A stretch of 64,000 nucleotides of DNA from Bacillus sp. RAR_GA_16 (GCF_020165985.1 NZ_JAIUKZ010000001.1:416001-480000); one strand, 5' to 3'. Positions 22,353-33,277 are shown, counted from the first letter of the stretch. Notes: generated by a model from the letters alone, not told the origin. Program-made: numbers and translations.

Positions 22353-23630
22353 ATGACAATGAAATCGAACATGGAAAACTTTTTTTTTCGTCTTAAAGGC
22401 GGAAAGAACGTATTCATGATTTGCTTAAGTGTAATTGTACTGGGTTTAGTCTCCGGCTTTATCGTGTTTGAAACTACAAAAGCTTCGGTAACACTTGTCC
22501 TTGATGGGGAAGAGAAGTTAGTAGATACACATGCAGATACAGTTGCAGAGTTATTAAGTGATGAAGATTTGACCCCAAATGCTCATGATTATTTAAGTCA
22601 CGACTTATCAGCAGAGTTGAATGCAGGTGACGTCATTGAGTGGAAACCTGCTACACAAGTAACCTTATCGGTTAATGGTAAGGACCAAAAGGTATGGTCG
22701 ACAGAAGATACTGTAGAAGACTTTCTGAAAGATCAGCGCATTGAACTAGGTAAGCATGACGAAATGTCTGTATCACTTGAAGATGAATTAAAGGAAAATA
22801 TGACAATTGCCGTTGATGAAGCTTTTAAAGTTGCTGTAAATGACGGTGGAGAGAAAAAAGATTTTTGGACAACTTCGACTACGGTCGCTGGCTTTTTAGA
22901 ACAGCAGAACATTCAACTTGGAGAACTTGATCGCGTAGAACCGGGCAAAGATGAGGATGTAAAAGCGAACTCGGAACTTAACGTCATTCGAGTGGAAAAG
23001 GTCACCGATGTAGTGGAAGAACCAATCGATTATGCAACCGTTAAGCATAATGATAGCTCTATGCAAAAAGGTACTGAAAAAGTAGTAGAAGATGGACAAG
23101 AAGGAAAACAAGAGAAACATTATGAAGTGGTTTTAGAAAATGGCAAAGAAGTTTCCCGCGAACTTATGAAAACGGAAGTTCTGAAGGAAAGCAGTGACCA
23201 AATCGTTGCAGTTGGCACACAAGTGATTACCCAAACAGCTGTCAAAACAAGTAGTAAGGCTTCGACACCTTCTAAATCAACGAAGTCTAGCATGCCTGAA
23301 ACAAAGAAAGCCGATCCACAACCTAAGAGTGAACCGTCTGGTAAAGTCTTAAACGTATCTACAACGGCATATACAGCGAACTGTGCAGGTTGTTCAGGAA
23401 TTACGTCGACTGGGTTTAATTTAAAATCGAATCCGAATGCGAAAGTGATTGCAGTGGATCCAAGCGTTATTCCACTTGGCTCAAAAGTGTTCGTTGAGGG
23501 ATATGGAACAGCGATTGCTGCGGATACAGGTGGGGCAATTAAAGGAAACAAAATTGACGTCTTTTTCTCTTCGAAGTCAGCGGCTTATGCTTGGGGAAAT
23601 AAGACCGTTCAAATAACGATTCTCGACTAG
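22353..23630 (+). CDS. yabE: Cell-wall-binding protein YabE (DUF348, G5, 3D domains)
   Basis: This 425-residue envelope protein related to resuscitation-promoting factors is probably a peptidoglycan hydrolase. An N-terminal signal anchor (about residues 19-37) is followed by three DUF348 ubiquitin-like repeats (each starting VTLVLDGE or VTLSVNGK-like, about 45-220), a G5 domain (about 220-300) and a Ser/Thr/Lys/Pro linker. The C-terminal 3D domain carries three conserved Asp residues (STTAYTA, VIAVDPSVIPLGSKV, AADTGGAIKGNKID). GGAGG precedes ATG 22353. In B. subtilis yabE is expressed with a long antisense RNA; I cannot judge that here. Confidence 0.9.
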   Translation: MTMKSNMENFFFRLKGGKNVFMICLSVIVLGLVSGFIVFETTKASVTLVLDGEEKLVDTHADTVAELLSDEDLTPNAHDYLSHDLSAELNAGDVIEWKPATQVTLSVNGKDQKVWSTEDTVEDFLKDQRIELGKHDEMSVSLEDELKENMTIAVDEAFKVAVNDGGEKKDFWTTSTTVAGFLEQQNIQLGELDRVEPGKDEDVKANSELNVIRVEKVTDVVEEPIDYATVKHNDSSMQKGTEKVVEDGQEGKQEKHYEVVLENGKEVSRELMKTEVLKESSDQIVAVGTQVITQTAVKTSSKASTPSKSTKSSMPETKKADPQPKSEPSGKVLNVSTTAYTANCAGCSGITSTGFNLKSNPNAKVIAVDPSVIPLGSKVFVEGYGTAIAADTGGAIKGNKIDVFFSSKSAAYAWGNKTVQITILD

Positions 23631-23653
23631 TGATCGATCTATGATATGCTATT

Positions 23654-23692
23654 AACACAGAGTGAGGCAAATCTCTCTCTGTGTTTTTTGTA
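23654..23692 (+). terminator. Terminator after yabE
   Basis: AACACAGAGTGAG pairs with CTCTCTCTGTGTT (one mismatch) and is followed by TTTTT. Confidence 0.85.
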
Positions 23693-23775
23693 TGATAAAG
23701 AAAAGCTGAATGAGGAAAACTAAAAAAATTAAAGCAGTATAAATAGATACGGTTACGTCTTATGGAGGAAACAGA

Positions 23776-25205
<1,430 letters not shown>

Positions 25206-25210
25206 TACGA

Positions 25211-25238
25211 AAAAAACACCTGATTGGTGTTTTTTTAT
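25211..25238 (+). terminator. Terminator after ksgA
   Basis: The stem AAAAACACC/GGTGTTTTT has loop TGATT and then extra T residues. Confidence 0.85.
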
Positions 25239-25317
25239 TTCCGGTTACATTTATGAAGTGGAGAAACGCTAGAGCTCCCCAATCAATTCTAGAAAATTCA
25301 TCTTTTCAAAAACTTCT

Positions 25318-25326
25318 CATATAGTA
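25318..25326 (+). promoter_or_regulatory. Candidate sigma-K -10 element of yabG
   Basis: CATATAGTA fits the sigma-K -10 pattern CATANNNTA and lies 52 bp upstream of yabG, a sigma-K gene in B. subtilis. I cannot see a convincing -35 (AC) at the right distance, so this is only suggestive. Confidence 0.35.
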
Positions 25327-25377
25327 GAAAAAGGAGCCAACGTTTCGTTTAAAGGTCAAGCGGCGTGGAGGGAAGAG

Positions 25378-26256
25378 ATGACGATGAAAGAAGGAGATAT
25401 CGTTGCCAGACGTTCATATGGCTGTGATTTAATCTTTCGAGTAACGAGGTTAAATGAATCGAACAAGTCAGCAGAACTTGTTGGTGAAGATATGAGGCTC
25501 ATTGCGGATGCCCCGTTCGATGACCTTGTACTAATTGACTCGAGTGAACATAAAATGAGGCGAGAGCAGTCGAAAGAAAAAGAGGACTATTCCTTTCGTT
25601 TATTCAGGCAAGATTATCAACTGTTACGAATGAAGCGTGAATATTCGGCTACTAGTCACTTCAAAAAAGAAACGAGTTTTTTTGAACTTCCAGGTAAAAT
25701 TCTTCACATCGATGGCGATCCGCTTTACCTTAGTAAATGTCTGGAGATGTATAAACGTCTAGGAGTACCGGTCTATGGACTGTATATGAAAGAGAGTGAA
25801 ATTCCTGAGAATATCATTAAATTAGTTAACAATGTAAGGCCAGATATTCTAGTGATTACTGGACATGACGCTTATATGAAACATAAAGGTGAAAAGAAAG
25901 ATCTACAGTCTTATCGCAATTCACGTTATTTTGTTCGTGCAGTGAAAGAAGTGAGAAGCGTTTTTCCAAACCTTGATCATCTCGTTATTTTTGCAGGAGC
26001 GTGCCAATCTCACTTTGAATCGTTGATACGAGCTGGGGCGAATTTTGCAAGCTCGCCATCGCGTATTAACATTCACATGCTTGATCCCGTTTTTATCGTC
26101 TCTAAAATCGCCCTTACGTCATTTACAGACCATGTGAACGTGTGGGATGCCCTTAGAAACACCTTAACTGGTGAAGATGGCTTAGGAGGCGTTGAAACAA
26201 AAGGGATATTGCGAACAGGCATGCCAATGAAAGAAAACGAGGATTATTCAGAGTGA
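25378..26256 (+). CDS. yabG: Sporulation-specific cysteine-type protease YabG
   Basis: YabG is made late in the mother cell and processes spore-coat and cortex-associated proteins such as SafA and SpoIVA. The 292-residue protein matches the family in length (B. subtilis 290). It contains the conserved segments KILHIDGDPLYLSKC, ILVITGHDAYMKHKG and IFAGACQSHFESLIRAGANFASSP; the His of TGHDA and Cys of AGACQS are the likely catalytic residues. ATG 25378 follows GGAGGGAAGAG. Confidence 0.93.
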   Translation: MTMKEGDIVARRSYGCDLIFRVTRLNESNKSAELVGEDMRLIADAPFDDLVLIDSSEHKMRREQSKEKEDYSFRLFRQDYQLLRMKREYSATSHFKKETSFFELPGKILHIDGDPLYLSKCLEMYKRLGVPVYGLYMKESEIPENIIKLVNNVRPDILVITGHDAYMKHKGEKKDLQSYRNSRYFVRAVKEVRSVFPNLDHLVIFAGACQSHFESLIRAGANFASSPSRINIHMLDPVFIVSKIALTSFTDHVNVWDALRNTLTGEDGLGGVETKGILRTGMPMKENEDYSE

Positions 26257-26260
26257 AAGA

Positions 26261-26296
26261 GCGGATGGGAACAAATCTCATCCGTTTTCTTTTTGG
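26261..26296 (+). terminator. Terminator after yabG
   Basis: CGGATGGGA pairs with TCTCATCCG (one G-T pair); a TTTTCTTTTT tract follows. Confidence 0.85.
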
Positions 26297-26455
26297 CTCA
26301 ACCATTAACATAGCCTTCTTTTTTCATTAGGTCTGATTAAAAAAGCACTGGGTTTTCCACGAAAAAACGCTTTTAAATAAACAGGTTTCATCAGTAATAC
26401 ATATTTTTCGACAAATTAAGAAATAATAAAAATGCACATCATTAGTAAATAACAA

Positions 26456-26485
26456 TTGACATTGTTTTTGCTTCGTTGTTATAAT
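26456..26485 (+). promoter_or_regulatory. veg promoter P1 (consensus sigma-A)
   Basis: The hexamers TTGACA (26456-26461) and TATAAT (26480-26485) match the consensus exactly, with an 18-bp spacer. It is 41 bp upstream of an equally perfect second promoter. A lone Spo0A-box-like TTCGACA lies at 26407. Confidence 0.88.
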
Positions 26486-26496
26486 TTAAGTTTTAT

Positions 26497-26526
26497 TTGA
26501 CAAGATGATGCAAAAGATGTTATAAT
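26497..26526 (+). promoter_or_regulatory. veg promoter P2 (consensus sigma-A)
   Basis: TTGACA (26497-26502) and TATAAT (26521-26526) again match the consensus exactly with an 18-bp spacer. Transcripts would have a very short leader, starting about 18 nt before ATG 26552. Pveg of B. subtilis is among the strongest vegetative promoters. Confidence 0.9.
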
Positions 26527-26551
26527 TTGTCTAAGTGAGGTGGAGGTTCCG

Positions 26552-26809
26552 ATGGCAAAAACGATTATTGAGATCAAACAAACGTTACAATCTCAGGTTG
26601 GCAAACGGTTGACCTTAAAGGCAAACGGAGGTCGCAGAAAGACAATTCAACGTTCAGGCATCCTTGAAGAAACCTACCCGGCAGTGTTCATAGTTAAGCT
26701 GGATCAGGACACCAACGCATTTGAGCGTGTGTCGTACAGCTACACAGATATTCTTACAGATACAGTACAAATTACATTTAATGAAGAACAAGCGGCAGTA
26801 AGCGGTTAA
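26552..26809 (+). CDS. veg: Veg protein (biofilm/SinR-associated small protein)
   Basis: This 85-residue basic protein of the DUF1021/Veg family begins [10 protein letters not shown] and contains [12 protein letters not shown], typical of a small beta-barrel. In B. subtilis Veg stimulates biofilm matrix gene expression by counteracting SinR. The start is ATG 26552, just after GTGAGGTGGAGG; an earlier in-frame start would fall inside the ribosome binding site. Confidence 0.94.
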   Translation: MAKTIIEIKQTLQSQVGKRLTLKANGGRRKTIQRSGILEETYPAVFIVKLDQDTNAFERVSYSYTDILTDTVQITFNEEQAAVSG

Positions 26810-26834
26810 GGCAATCAGTCTAACTGCTTTTTTG
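26801..26834 (+). terminator. Terminator after veg
   Basis: AGCGGTTA (26801-26808, overlapping the veg stop) pairs with TAACTGCT (26821-26828) and is followed by TTTTT. Confidence 0.75.
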
Positions 26835-26879
26835 CTTTCTTTCGAAAGATTTATTCCCTTTATTGGTTACATATTCATC

Positions 26880-26909
26880 GTATATTGCTTGCTTTCAATC
26901 CCCACACTA
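26880..26909 (+). promoter_or_regulatory. Candidate sigma-G promoter of sspF
   Basis: CGTATA, ending 26884, lies 18 bp ahead of CACACTA (26903-26909), close to the sigma-G consensus TGNATA / CATNCTA. Forespore expression is expected for an SASP gene. Confidence 0.5.
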
Positions 26910-26943
26910 AGTGTGTCACAGGATAGAAAGGAGCTTGATTCGC

Positions 26944-27126
26944 ATGGCAAGACGTAGAGGGATTATGTCTGATCATTTGAAAGAAGAAATTGCGAAAGAG
27001 CTTGGCTTTTATGATACGGTTCAGAAGGAAGGTTGGGGTGGAATAAAAGCTCGCGATGCAGGTAACATCGTGAAGCGTGCCATTCAACTAGCGGAAGAGC
27101 AACTTGCAAACCAACAAAAACACTGA
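26944..27126 (+). CDS. sspF: Small acid-soluble spore protein, alpha/beta-type related SspF
   Basis: This 60-residue DNA-binding SASP-related protein begins [20 protein letters not shown] and contains [19 protein letters not shown] and VKRAI, the hallmark SASP motifs that wrap forespore DNA. The length equals B. subtilis SspF (61). The start is ATG 26944; GAAAGGAGC lies about 10 nt upstream. The position between veg and ispE is conserved. Confidence 0.94.
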   Translation: MARRRGIMSDHLKEEIAKELGFYDTVQKEGWGGIKARDAGNIVKRAIQLAEEQLANQQKH

Positions 27127-27140
27127 ACCCTGTGACGATG

Positions 27141-27172
27141 GACCCTGGTGAATAGCCGGGGTTCTTTTTTTG
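27141..27172 (+). terminator. Terminator after sspF
   Basis: ACCCTGG (27142-27148) pairs with CCGGGGT (27156-27162), with loop TGAATAG, and leads into CTTTTTTT. Confidence 0.8.
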
Positions 27173-27271
27173 TGAAGAAAGCTGCTCTTAATCTGTTTCT
27201 TTCTTTTAGGTTTGTTGTGTTACAATAATTCACAGTAAGTTAAAATGTCGAACGGTAGGACGAAAATGTAG

Positions 27272-28150
27272 GTGAACGAGATGAGAAAAAAATTGAGTGT
27301 GAAAGCGCCGGCGAAAATCAATTTAGCACTTGATGTGCTTCATAAACGACCTGATGGCTTTCATGAAGTGGAAATGGTTATGACGAATGTGGATCTGGCG
27401 GATCGTCTTGAGTTAACGGAGCTAAGACGAAATGAAATTATTATTGAATCCACCAGTGGCTTTGTTCCAGATGATCAAAGAAATTTAGCGTTTCAAGCAG
27501 CAGCGCTTTTAAAAAAGAAATTTAACATTCGCCAGGGAATTGCCATTAAAATCGATAAACAAATCCCTGTCGCTGCTGGTCTAGCTGGTGGAAGTAGCGA
27601 TGCGGCCGCAACGTTAAGAGGTCTTAATGAGCTTTGGGAATTAGGACTTACTTATGATCAACTCGCTGATATTGGTTCCGAGATTGGTTCAGACGTCGCG
27701 TTTTGCGTATACGGTGGTACAGCGCTTGCGAAGGGAAGAGGCGAGATTATACAGCCTATTGAGGCCCCTCCTCCGTGCTGGGTGATTCTTGCAAAACCAT
27801 CAATAGGGGTATCGACAGCAGAGGTATATCGCCGTCTACGAACAAATGAAATGAATCATCCTGACGTAAAAGGAATGATGCAGGCGATTGAAGATAAGAA
27901 TTATGAAGGCATTTGTGACCTACTTGGAAATGTGTTAGAAGATGTGACCTTAAAACTACACCCAGAAGTTCGTCAAATTAAAGAGAAGATGGAAAGTCTA
28001 GGGGCAGATGGGGTTCTTATGAGTGGAAGTGGACCAACCGTCTTTGGACTTACGCGTCATGAATCAAGAATGCAGCGAATTTACAATGGATTACGAGGCT
28101 TTTGTGGTCAAGTTTATGCAGTTCGACTGCTAGGTGAGAAGAACCCTTGA
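27272..28150 (+). CDS. ispE: 4-diphosphocytidyl-2-C-methyl-D-erythritol kinase
   Basis: IspE is the fourth enzyme of the MEP isoprenoid pathway and phosphorylates CDP-ME on the 2-hydroxyl. The 292-residue GHMP kinase has [13 protein letters not shown] (11-23), the glycine-rich ATP loop [15 protein letters not shown] (99-113) and the C-terminal [11 protein letters not shown] motif. A GTG start is assumed; an ATG three codons later is equally possible. The gene's end overlaps the putative purR promoter. Confidence 0.94.
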   Translation: MNEMRKKLSVKAPAKINLALDVLHKRPDGFHEVEMVMTNVDLADRLELTELRRNEIIIESTSGFVPDDQRNLAFQAAALLKKKFNIRQGIAIKIDKQIPVAAGLAGGSSDAAATLRGLNELWELGLTYDQLADIGSEIGSDVAFCVYGGTALAKGRGEIIQPIEAPPPCWVILAKPSIGVSTAEVYRRLRTNEMNHPDVKGMMQAIEDKNYEGICDLLGNVLEDVTLKLHPEVRQIKEKMESLGADGVLMSGSGPTVFGLTRHESRMQRIYNGLRGFCGQVYAVRLLGEKNP

Positions 28151-28196
28151 ATAAATCCGTACATTAGTGATATATTATGAGTAATTATTCGGATTT
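28147..28196 (+). promoter_or_regulatory. purR promoter flanked by an inverted pair of PurBoxes
   Basis: TTGAAT (28147-28152) and TATATT (28171-28176) are spaced by 18 bp. AAATCCGTACATT (28153-28165, plus strand) and AAATCCGAATAAT (28184-28196, minus strand) each match the PurBox AWWWCCGAACWWT at 12 of 13 positions. They are inverted and 18 nt apart, which resembles the PurR control sites of B. subtilis and implies autoregulation. Confidence 0.65.
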
Positions 28197-28211
28197 TTTG
28201 GAGGTTCTTCT

Positions 28212-29066
28212 ATGAAGATGAAACGGAGTTCTCGGCTAGTGGATATGACAAGATATTTGTTAGAGCATCCACACCGCTTAGTTTCACTAACTTATTTTTC
28301 AGAGCGCTATGGCGCAGCTAAATCATCGATTAGCGAAGATTTAGTTATTATTAAAGAGAATTTTGAACAGCAGGGTGTTGGCTCGTTATTGACGGTTCCA
28401 GGTGCAGCCGGTGGCGTTCGCTATATGCCGCTCATTAGCGATGAAGAAGCAGACCGGGTCGTTGGAGAGCTGTGTGATTTTCTAGAAAGCCCTGATCGTC
28501 TTCTTCCGGGAGGATATTTGTATTTAACGGATATTCTTGGTAATCCGGAGATTATGAATCAAGTTGGTCGCCTCTTTGCATCTGTTTTTGCGGATCGTAA
28601 AATTGATTGTGTGATGACTGTTGCAACGAAAGGAATCCCCCTTGCGTATGCCGCTGCTAGTCACCTTAACGTACCTGTGGTTATTGTTAGACGAGATAGC
28701 AAAGTAACAGAAGGATCGACGGTAAGCATCAACTATGTATCCGGCTCATCTAAACGCATCCAAACGATGGCCCTAGCTCGTAGAAGCTTAAAACCCGGCG
28801 CGAACGTTTTAATCGTTGATGACTTCATGAAAGCGGGTGGAACAATACAAGGAATGGTGAATCTCCTTGAAGAGTTCCAGGCTGACGTAGCCGGAATTGG
28901 CGTTCTCGTAGAAGCAGAGGGTGAAGGGGAAGAACGACTAGTTGAAGAGTATGTCTCAATGATGAACCTTGGTGGAGTCGATATGAAAGAGCGTTCGATT
29001 CAGGTAGCACCAGGCAATTATAAAGATTTTCTTACGCGATTAACTGAAGGAGTGGAGAACGAATGA
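28212..29066 (+). CDS. purR: Purine operon repressor PurR
   Basis: PurR represses purine synthesis genes and releases DNA when PRPP is high. The 284-residue protein has an N-terminal winged-helix domain (about residues 1-75) and a PRTase-fold effector domain with the PRPP motif [13 protein letters not shown] (199-211). The length is that of the family. GGAGGTTC precedes ATG 28212. The stop overlaps the ridA start (ATGA), so the two are coupled. Confidence 0.96.
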   Translation: MKMKRSSRLVDMTRYLLEHPHRLVSLTYFSERYGAAKSSISEDLVIIKENFEQQGVGSLLTVPGAAGGVRYMPLISDEEADRVVGELCDFLESPDRLLPGGYLYLTDILGNPEIMNQVGRLFASVFADRKIDCVMTVATKGIPLAYAAASHLNVPVVIVRRDSKVTEGSTVSINYVSGSSKRIQTMALARRSLKPGANVLIVDDFMKAGGTIQGMVNLLEEFQADVAGIGVLVEAEGEGEERLVEEYVSMMNLGGVDMKERSIQVAPGNYKDFLTRLTEGVENE

Positions 29067-29437
29067 AAACTGTCTACACGAAATCAGCACCAGAAGCCAT
29101 TGGCCCTTATTCACAGGGAATGATTGTTAATAACCTTTTTTACAGCTCAGGTCAAATTCCATTACGAGCAGATGGCACATTCGTTGATGGCGCAATCGAA
29201 GAGCAAACTCACCAAGTTTTTTCAAATGTAAAGGCTGTTCTTGAAGCTGCTGGAACATCACTTGATCGTGTGGTAAAAACCACTGTCTATATTAAAGATA
29301 TGAATCAATTTGGAGCGATTAATGAAATCTACGGTGAGTACTTTGATGAACACAAGCCAGCCAGGTCCTGTGTTGAAGTAGCACGCCTTCCTAAAGATGC
29401 TCTTATTGAAATAGAAGTGATTGCCTTAGTTGGTTAA
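29063..29437 (+). CDS. ridA: Enamine/imine deaminase RidA (YabJ)
   Basis: RidA hydrolyses reactive enamine/imine intermediates released by PLP enzymes. The 124-residue trimeric YjgF/YER057c/UK114 family protein has [11 protein letters not shown] near the N-terminus, YSSGQIPL, and the substrate-binding Arg in [20 protein letters not shown]. It overlaps purR by 4 nt; B. subtilis yabJ is also needed for full PurR action, consistent with the coupling. Confidence 0.95.
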   Translation: MKTVYTKSAPEAIGPYSQGMIVNNLFYSSGQIPLRADGTFVDGAIEEQTHQVFSNVKAVLEAAGTSLDRVVKTTVYIKDMNQFGAINEIYGEYFDEHKPARSCVEVARLPKDALIEIEVIALVG

Positions 29438-29443
29438 TCAAGT

Positions 29444-29477
29444 AGACGTACTCATTCACTGAGTGCGTCTTTTTTAA
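29444..29477 (+). terminator. Terminator after ridA
   Basis: AGACGTACTC pairs with GAGTGCGTCT (one mismatch), then TTTTT. Confidence 0.85.
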
Positions 29478-29567
29478 TCTTCATTGTTTAAAACCTTCAA
29501 TTTGTGTCGAACATGGATTTTGTGAATGGATTACATCAAATTTTTATAACATTTTTTATATTTAGAA

Positions 29568-29596
29568 GAAGGAATTATTGACTATAAGTTGAATAG
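29568..29596 (+). promoter_or_regulatory. Sigma-H promoter of spoVG
   Basis: GAAGGAATT (29568-29576) is a perfect fit to the sigma-H -35 RNAGGAWWW. Eleven bp later GTTGAATAG carries the GAAT core of the -10. B. subtilis spoVG is the classical sigma-H, AbrB-repressed promoter. A TTGACT/TATATG pair with 17-bp spacing overlaps and may give sigma-A activity. Confidence 0.8.
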
Positions 29597-29639
29597 TGCA
29601 TATATGCTCTAATTAATGGAAAAAGGTGGTGCACTCGAG

Positions 29640-29930
29640 TTGGAAATTACAGATGTTCGCCTACGTCGTGTGAATACGGAAGGACGCATGCGCGCAATCG
29701 CTTCCATCACAATGGATCATGAATTCGTCGTTCATGATATTCGTGTTATTGATGGGAATAACGGCATGTTTGTAGCGATGCCAAGCAAAAGAACTCCAGA
29801 TGGAGAGTTTCGCGATATCGCTCATCCAATTTCCTCGAATACAAGGGAAAAGATTCAAACAGCTGTTTTAGCTGAATACCATCGTGTTGGTGAAATGGAA
29901 GCTGCTTACGAAGAAGCAGGCGCTTCCTAA
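29640..29930 (+). CDS. spoVG: Septation/stage V sporulation protein SpoVG
   Basis: SpoVG is a small conserved RNA/DNA-binding regulator that affects asymmetric septation and cortex formation. The 96-residue protein contains [29 protein letters not shown] and [18 protein letters not shown]. The start is taken as TTG 29640, which gives the same N-terminus as B. subtilis SpoVG, with AAAGGTGG upstream; an earlier ATG at 29616 would overlap that site. Confidence 0.93.
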   Translation: MEITDVRLRRVNTEGRMRAIASITMDHEFVVHDIRVIDGNNGMFVAMPSKRTPDGEFRDIAHPISSNTREKIQTAVLAEYHRVGEMEAAYEEAGAS

Positions 29931-29938
29931 TTGAGAGA

Positions 29939-29968
29939 AGCCTGGTCGAATGACCGGGCTTTTTTTGT
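29939..29968 (+). terminator. Terminator after spoVG
   Basis: AGCCTGGTC pairs with GACCGGGCT around loop GAAT, followed by TTTTTT. Confidence 0.9.
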
Positions 29969-30058
29969 GTTGTGGAACTGAAGTGGGGAATTATGATCGA
30001 AATGTTCACTAACCTTTCTTTTCCAGCTTCATATGTCTCGTAGATTTTAGGAACTTCC

Positions 30059-30087
30059 TTGAAAATGAGGGGTTTTTGAGATATAGT
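30059..30087 (+). promoter_or_regulatory. Candidate sigma-A promoter of glmU-prs
   Basis: TTGAAA (30059-30064) and TATAGT (30082-30087) have a 17-bp spacer, 40 bp ahead of the glmU start. Confidence 0.65.
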
Positions 30088-30126
30088 CAAAGTGGAAAAA
30101 TAGGATGCGATGGAGGAACCATATAC

Positions 30127-31494
30127 ATGAATAGATTTGCAGTTGTATTAGCAGCAGGTCAAGGAACAAGGATGAAATCTAAGCTTTATAAAGTACTGCA
30201 TCCCGTTTGCGGGAAGCCAATGGTTGAACACGTTGTGGATCAGCTTGAGGAGCTTAAGCTTGAGAACATTGTCACTGTTGTCGGTCATGGTGCTGAGAAA
30301 GTTCGTGACCAGCTTGGTAATCGAGTCAATTATGTCCTCCAAGAAGAACAATTAGGAACGGCGCATGCTGTTATGCAGACTCAGGGTACACTAGCGAATA
30401 ACGAAGGTGTAACGCTTGTTGTTTGCGGAGATACGCCTCTCATTACGAAGGAAACAATGGATGCTCTTTTATCCTATCATGAAGAGAAGGGTGCAAAAGC
30501 AACGATTTTAACGGCAGACGCTGTGAATCCATTTGGTTACGGTCGAATTATTCGTGATGAAAATGGAAGCGTTCAGCGCATTGTTGAACAAAAAGATGCA
30601 AGTCACGATGAACAGCAAGTGACAGAAATAAATACAGGTACATACTGTTTTGATAACAAAACGCTTTTTGAAACGCTTCAGTTAGTGAAAAATGAAAATG
30701 CGCAAGGAGAATATTATTTACCCGATGTTGTTGAAATTCTTCAAAAACAAGGTGAAATTGTAGCTGCTTATCAAACAGACGATTTTGATGAAACGATGGG
30801 AGTAAACGATCGAGTAGCGCTTTCTAAAGCAGAAGGTGCTATGAAAAAGCGCATTAACGAGAAACATATGCGTAATGGTGTCACGCTCATTGACCCCGAA
30901 GCCACCTATATTTCTCCAGATGCTGTGATTGGGCAAGACACGGTCATTTATCCTGGAACGACTATTAGTGGCACAACGACTATTGGTGAAGAAGCTAAAA
31001 TCGGACCCAATACTGAAATCAAAGATAGTAAAGTTGGCAGTATGACTGTTGTGAAACAATCGGTTATTCATGATAGCGAAGTAGGAAATGCTGTGAATAT
31101 TGGACCGTTTGCTCATATTCGACCAGCCTCACAAATTGGTGATGAAGTGAAAATTGGAAACTTCGTTGAAGTCAAGAAAGCCGTTATGGGTCATGGAAGC
31201 AAAGCATCCCACTTGAGCTATGTAGGCGATGCTGAAATCGGAAAAGATGTGAATCTTGGCTGTGGTTCTATTACTGTCAATTATGACGGTCAGAAAAAGT
31301 ACTTAACAAAAGTTGAAGATGGAGCTTTCATTGGTTGTAATGTGAATTTGATTGCACCTGTCACCGTAGGAAAAGGCGCCACTGTAGCGGCCGGATCTAC
31401 GATTACGGATGATGTCCCTGAACAGGCTCTATCAATTGCTCGCTCTCGTCAAACGAATAAAGAGGATTACGCAACAAAAAAGAAGGACAACTGA
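30127..31494 (+). CDS. glmU: Bifunctional UDP-GlcNAc pyrophosphorylase / glucosamine-1-P acetyltransferase
   Basis: GlmU makes UDP-GlcNAc for peptidoglycan and teichoic acid. The 455-residue protein (B. subtilis 456) has the nucleotidyltransferase motif [16 protein letters not shown] (7-22) and VNDR at the end of that domain. A C-terminal left-handed beta helix of hexapeptide repeats begins at about residue 250 and includes HIRPAS and NYDGQKK for the acetyltransferase site. The start is ATG 30127 after GGAGGAACC; an upstream in-frame ATG at 30076 lacks a good ribosome binding site. Confidence 0.97.
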   Translation: MNRFAVVLAAGQGTRMKSKLYKVLHPVCGKPMVEHVVDQLEELKLENIVTVVGHGAEKVRDQLGNRVNYVLQEEQLGTAHAVMQTQGTLANNEGVTLVVCGDTPLITKETMDALLSYHEEKGAKATILTADAVNPFGYGRIIRDENGSVQRIVEQKDASHDEQQVTEINTGTYCFDNKTLFETLQLVKNENAQGEYYLPDVVEILQKQGEIVAAYQTDDFDETMGVNDRVALSKAEGAMKKRINEKHMRNGVTLIDPEATYISPDAVIGQDTVIYPGTTISGTTTIGEEAKIGPNTEIKDSKVGSMTVVKQSVIHDSEVGNAVNIGPFAHIRPASQIGDEVKIGNFVEVKKAVMGHGSKASHLSYVGDAEIGKDVNLGCGSITVNYDGQKKYLTKVEDGAFIGCNVNLIAPVTVGKGATVAAGSTITDDVPEQALSIARSRQTNKEDYATKKKDN

Positions 31495-31598
31495 TTTTCA
31501 AAGGATAAGAAGGTATGAAATTGTGACGTTTCTCCAGTTTTGAGGAGAAGATAAAACGATTGTGCTTTTCTTATTAATAAATGGAGGGGTACCGGCCG

Positions 31599-32549
31599 AT
31601 GGCTAATTATTTAGATCCAAATTTGAAGGTGTTTAGTTTAAACTCGAATCCTGATCTTGCAGAAGAAATTGTAGAACACATTGGTGTTCCAATGGGAAAA
31701 TGTTCTGTTGTACGTTTTAGTGACGGAGAAATCCAAATTAACATTGAAGAAAGTATTCGTGGTTGCGATGTCTATGTCATTCAATCAACATGTGCTCCTG
31801 TTAACGAAAATATTATGGAGCTCCTGATTATGATTGACGCATTAAAGAGAGCTTCTGCTAAAACAATCAATATTGTTCTCCCATATTACGGATACGCTCG
31901 TCAAGATCGTAAAGCAAGATCTCGTGAGCCGATTACGGCGAAGTTAGTAGCTAACCTTCTCGAAGTAGCCGGAGTTACTCGTCTTATTACGCTTGATCTC
32001 CATGCATCTCAGATTCAAGGTTTCTTTGATATTCCAGTGGACCAATTAATGGGTGTTCCAACGCTTGCGAAACATTTTGAAGAAAAGAATCTTGAGGATA
32101 TTGTCGTAGTATCACCTGACCATGGTGGAGTAACTCGTGCTCGTAAACTTGCCGAGCGCCTCAAAGCACCAATTGCGATTATTGATAAACGTCGCCCGCG
32201 TCCTAACGTGGCTGAAGTGATGAATATTGTTGGTAACATCGAAGGCAAAACAGCGATCATTATCGACGATATCATTGATACGGCCGGTACGATTACGCTA
32301 GCAGCAAACGCACTTATTGAGAATGGAGCAAAAGAAGTGTTTGCTTGCTGTACGCATCCTGTTTTATCAGGTCCTGCAATTGAACGAATTGATAATTCTA
32401 AAATTAAGGAACTTGCTATTACAAATACAATTCCGCTTCCGAATGAGAAGCAAATTGATAAAATCAAACAGCTTTCTGTAGCTCCTCTTCTAGGGGAAGC
32501 AATCATCCGTGTGCATGAGCAACTTTCGGTAAGTAAATTATTTGATTAA
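31599..32549 (+). CDS. prs: Ribose-phosphate pyrophosphokinase
   Basis: Prs makes PRPP, the donor for purine, pyrimidine, His, Trp and NAD synthesis. The 316-residue class I enzyme has [25 protein letters not shown] and VVSPDHGG. The PRPP-binding loop [12 protein letters not shown] is also present. GGAGGGG at 31583 fixes ATG 31599 as the start. It is 104 nt after glmU and probably co-transcribed. Confidence 0.97.
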   Translation: MANYLDPNLKVFSLNSNPDLAEEIVEHIGVPMGKCSVVRFSDGEIQINIEESIRGCDVYVIQSTCAPVNENIMELLIMIDALKRASAKTINIVLPYYGYARQDRKARSREPITAKLVANLLEVAGVTRLITLDLHASQIQGFFDIPVDQLMGVPTLAKHFEEKNLEDIVVVSPDHGGVTRARKLAERLKAPIAIIDKRRPRPNVAEVMNIVGNIEGKTAIIIDDIIDTAGTITLAANALIENGAKEVFACCTHPVLSGPAIERIDNSKIKELAITNTIPLPNEKQIDKIKQLSVAPLLGEAIIRVHEQLSVSKLFD

Positions 32550-32558
32550 ATGAAATAC

Positions 32559-32584
32559 GTTTATTGCCGCCTGATTATGGGTAT
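32559..32584 (+). promoter_or_regulatory. Sigma-B promoter of ctc
   Basis: GTTTAT (32559-32564) and GGGTAT (32579-32584) with a 14-bp spacer match the sigma-B consensus GTTTAA / GGGTAT. B. subtilis ctc is a classic sigma-B general-stress gene. The site implies that this organism has sigma-B. Confidence 0.8.
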
Positions 32585-32626
32585 TCATAATAGTAGAGTA
32601 AAACCTAATCAGGAAGGTGATTAATA

Positions 32627-33277
32627 ATGGCAGCAACATTGAAAGCATTAGATCGTCATACGACAAAAAGAAGCGAACTAAGAACACTGCGCGAAACTGA
32701 AGAAGGTCTTCCGGCCGTTCTTTATGGTAAAGACCGCAAAAGCGCACCGGTACAGGTTGACGCTCTTGAGTTCATTAAGGTATATCGCCAGGTCGGAAAA
32801 AATGGCGTTATTGAATTGAATTTCGAAGGACAGGGTACTTATCCTGTTATGGTATATGATATGCAAGTTGATCCAATTAAAAATCACGTACTTCACGTTG
32901 ACTTCTATTCCGTCGACCTTAACAAGGAAGTAGAAGCGGAAGTTCCGGTTCACTTAACTGGTGAAGCTGCAGGAAGTAAAGAAGGCGGCGTTGTTCAACA
33001 AATGCTTCATGAAATTCTTGTGAAAGCTAAGCCGAATGATTTCCCTGACAGCATTGACGTTGATATTTCAGAACTAAACATCGGAGACGCTGTACAGGCT
33101 GGAGATCTTCCGAAAGGTGATAAATACGAAATTCTTCTGGATGCTGAAGAGCCAATCGCTTCTATCGTACCTCCAACAGAAGAACCTGCTGAAGACGAAG
33201 AAGAAGCTGATGAAGTGGCAGAAGAGCCGCCAGCAGAGCAAGAAGAAACTGGAGACGAAACAACAAAAACAGAATAA
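32627..33277 (+). CDS. ctc: 50S ribosomal protein L25/general stress protein Ctc
   Basis: Ctc is a bL25-family protein that binds 5S rRNA in the 50S subunit under stress. The 216-residue protein has the N-terminal L25 domain (about 1-95) and the TL5/CTC C-terminal beta domain (about 100-185). It ends in a low-complexity acidic tail rich in Glu and Asp (about 186-216), somewhat longer than in B. subtilis (204 total). GGAAGGTGA precedes ATG 32627. Confidence 0.95.
   Translation: MAATLKALDRHTTKRSELRTLRETEEGLPAVLYGKDRKSAPVQVDALEFIKVYRQVGKNGVIELNFEGQGTYPVMVYDMQVDPIKNHVLHVDFYSVDLNKEVEAEVPVHLTGEAAGSKEGGVVQQMLHEILVKAKPNDFPDSIDVDISELNIGDAVQAGDLPKGDKYEILLDAEEPIASIVPPTEEPAEDEEEADEVAEEPPAEQEETGDETTKTE

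Noticed and set aside
32559..32584. Reading the ctc upstream region as a sigma-A promoter
   Set aside because: No TTGACA/TATAAT-like pair is present; the sigma-B pattern fits at both elements and spacing.
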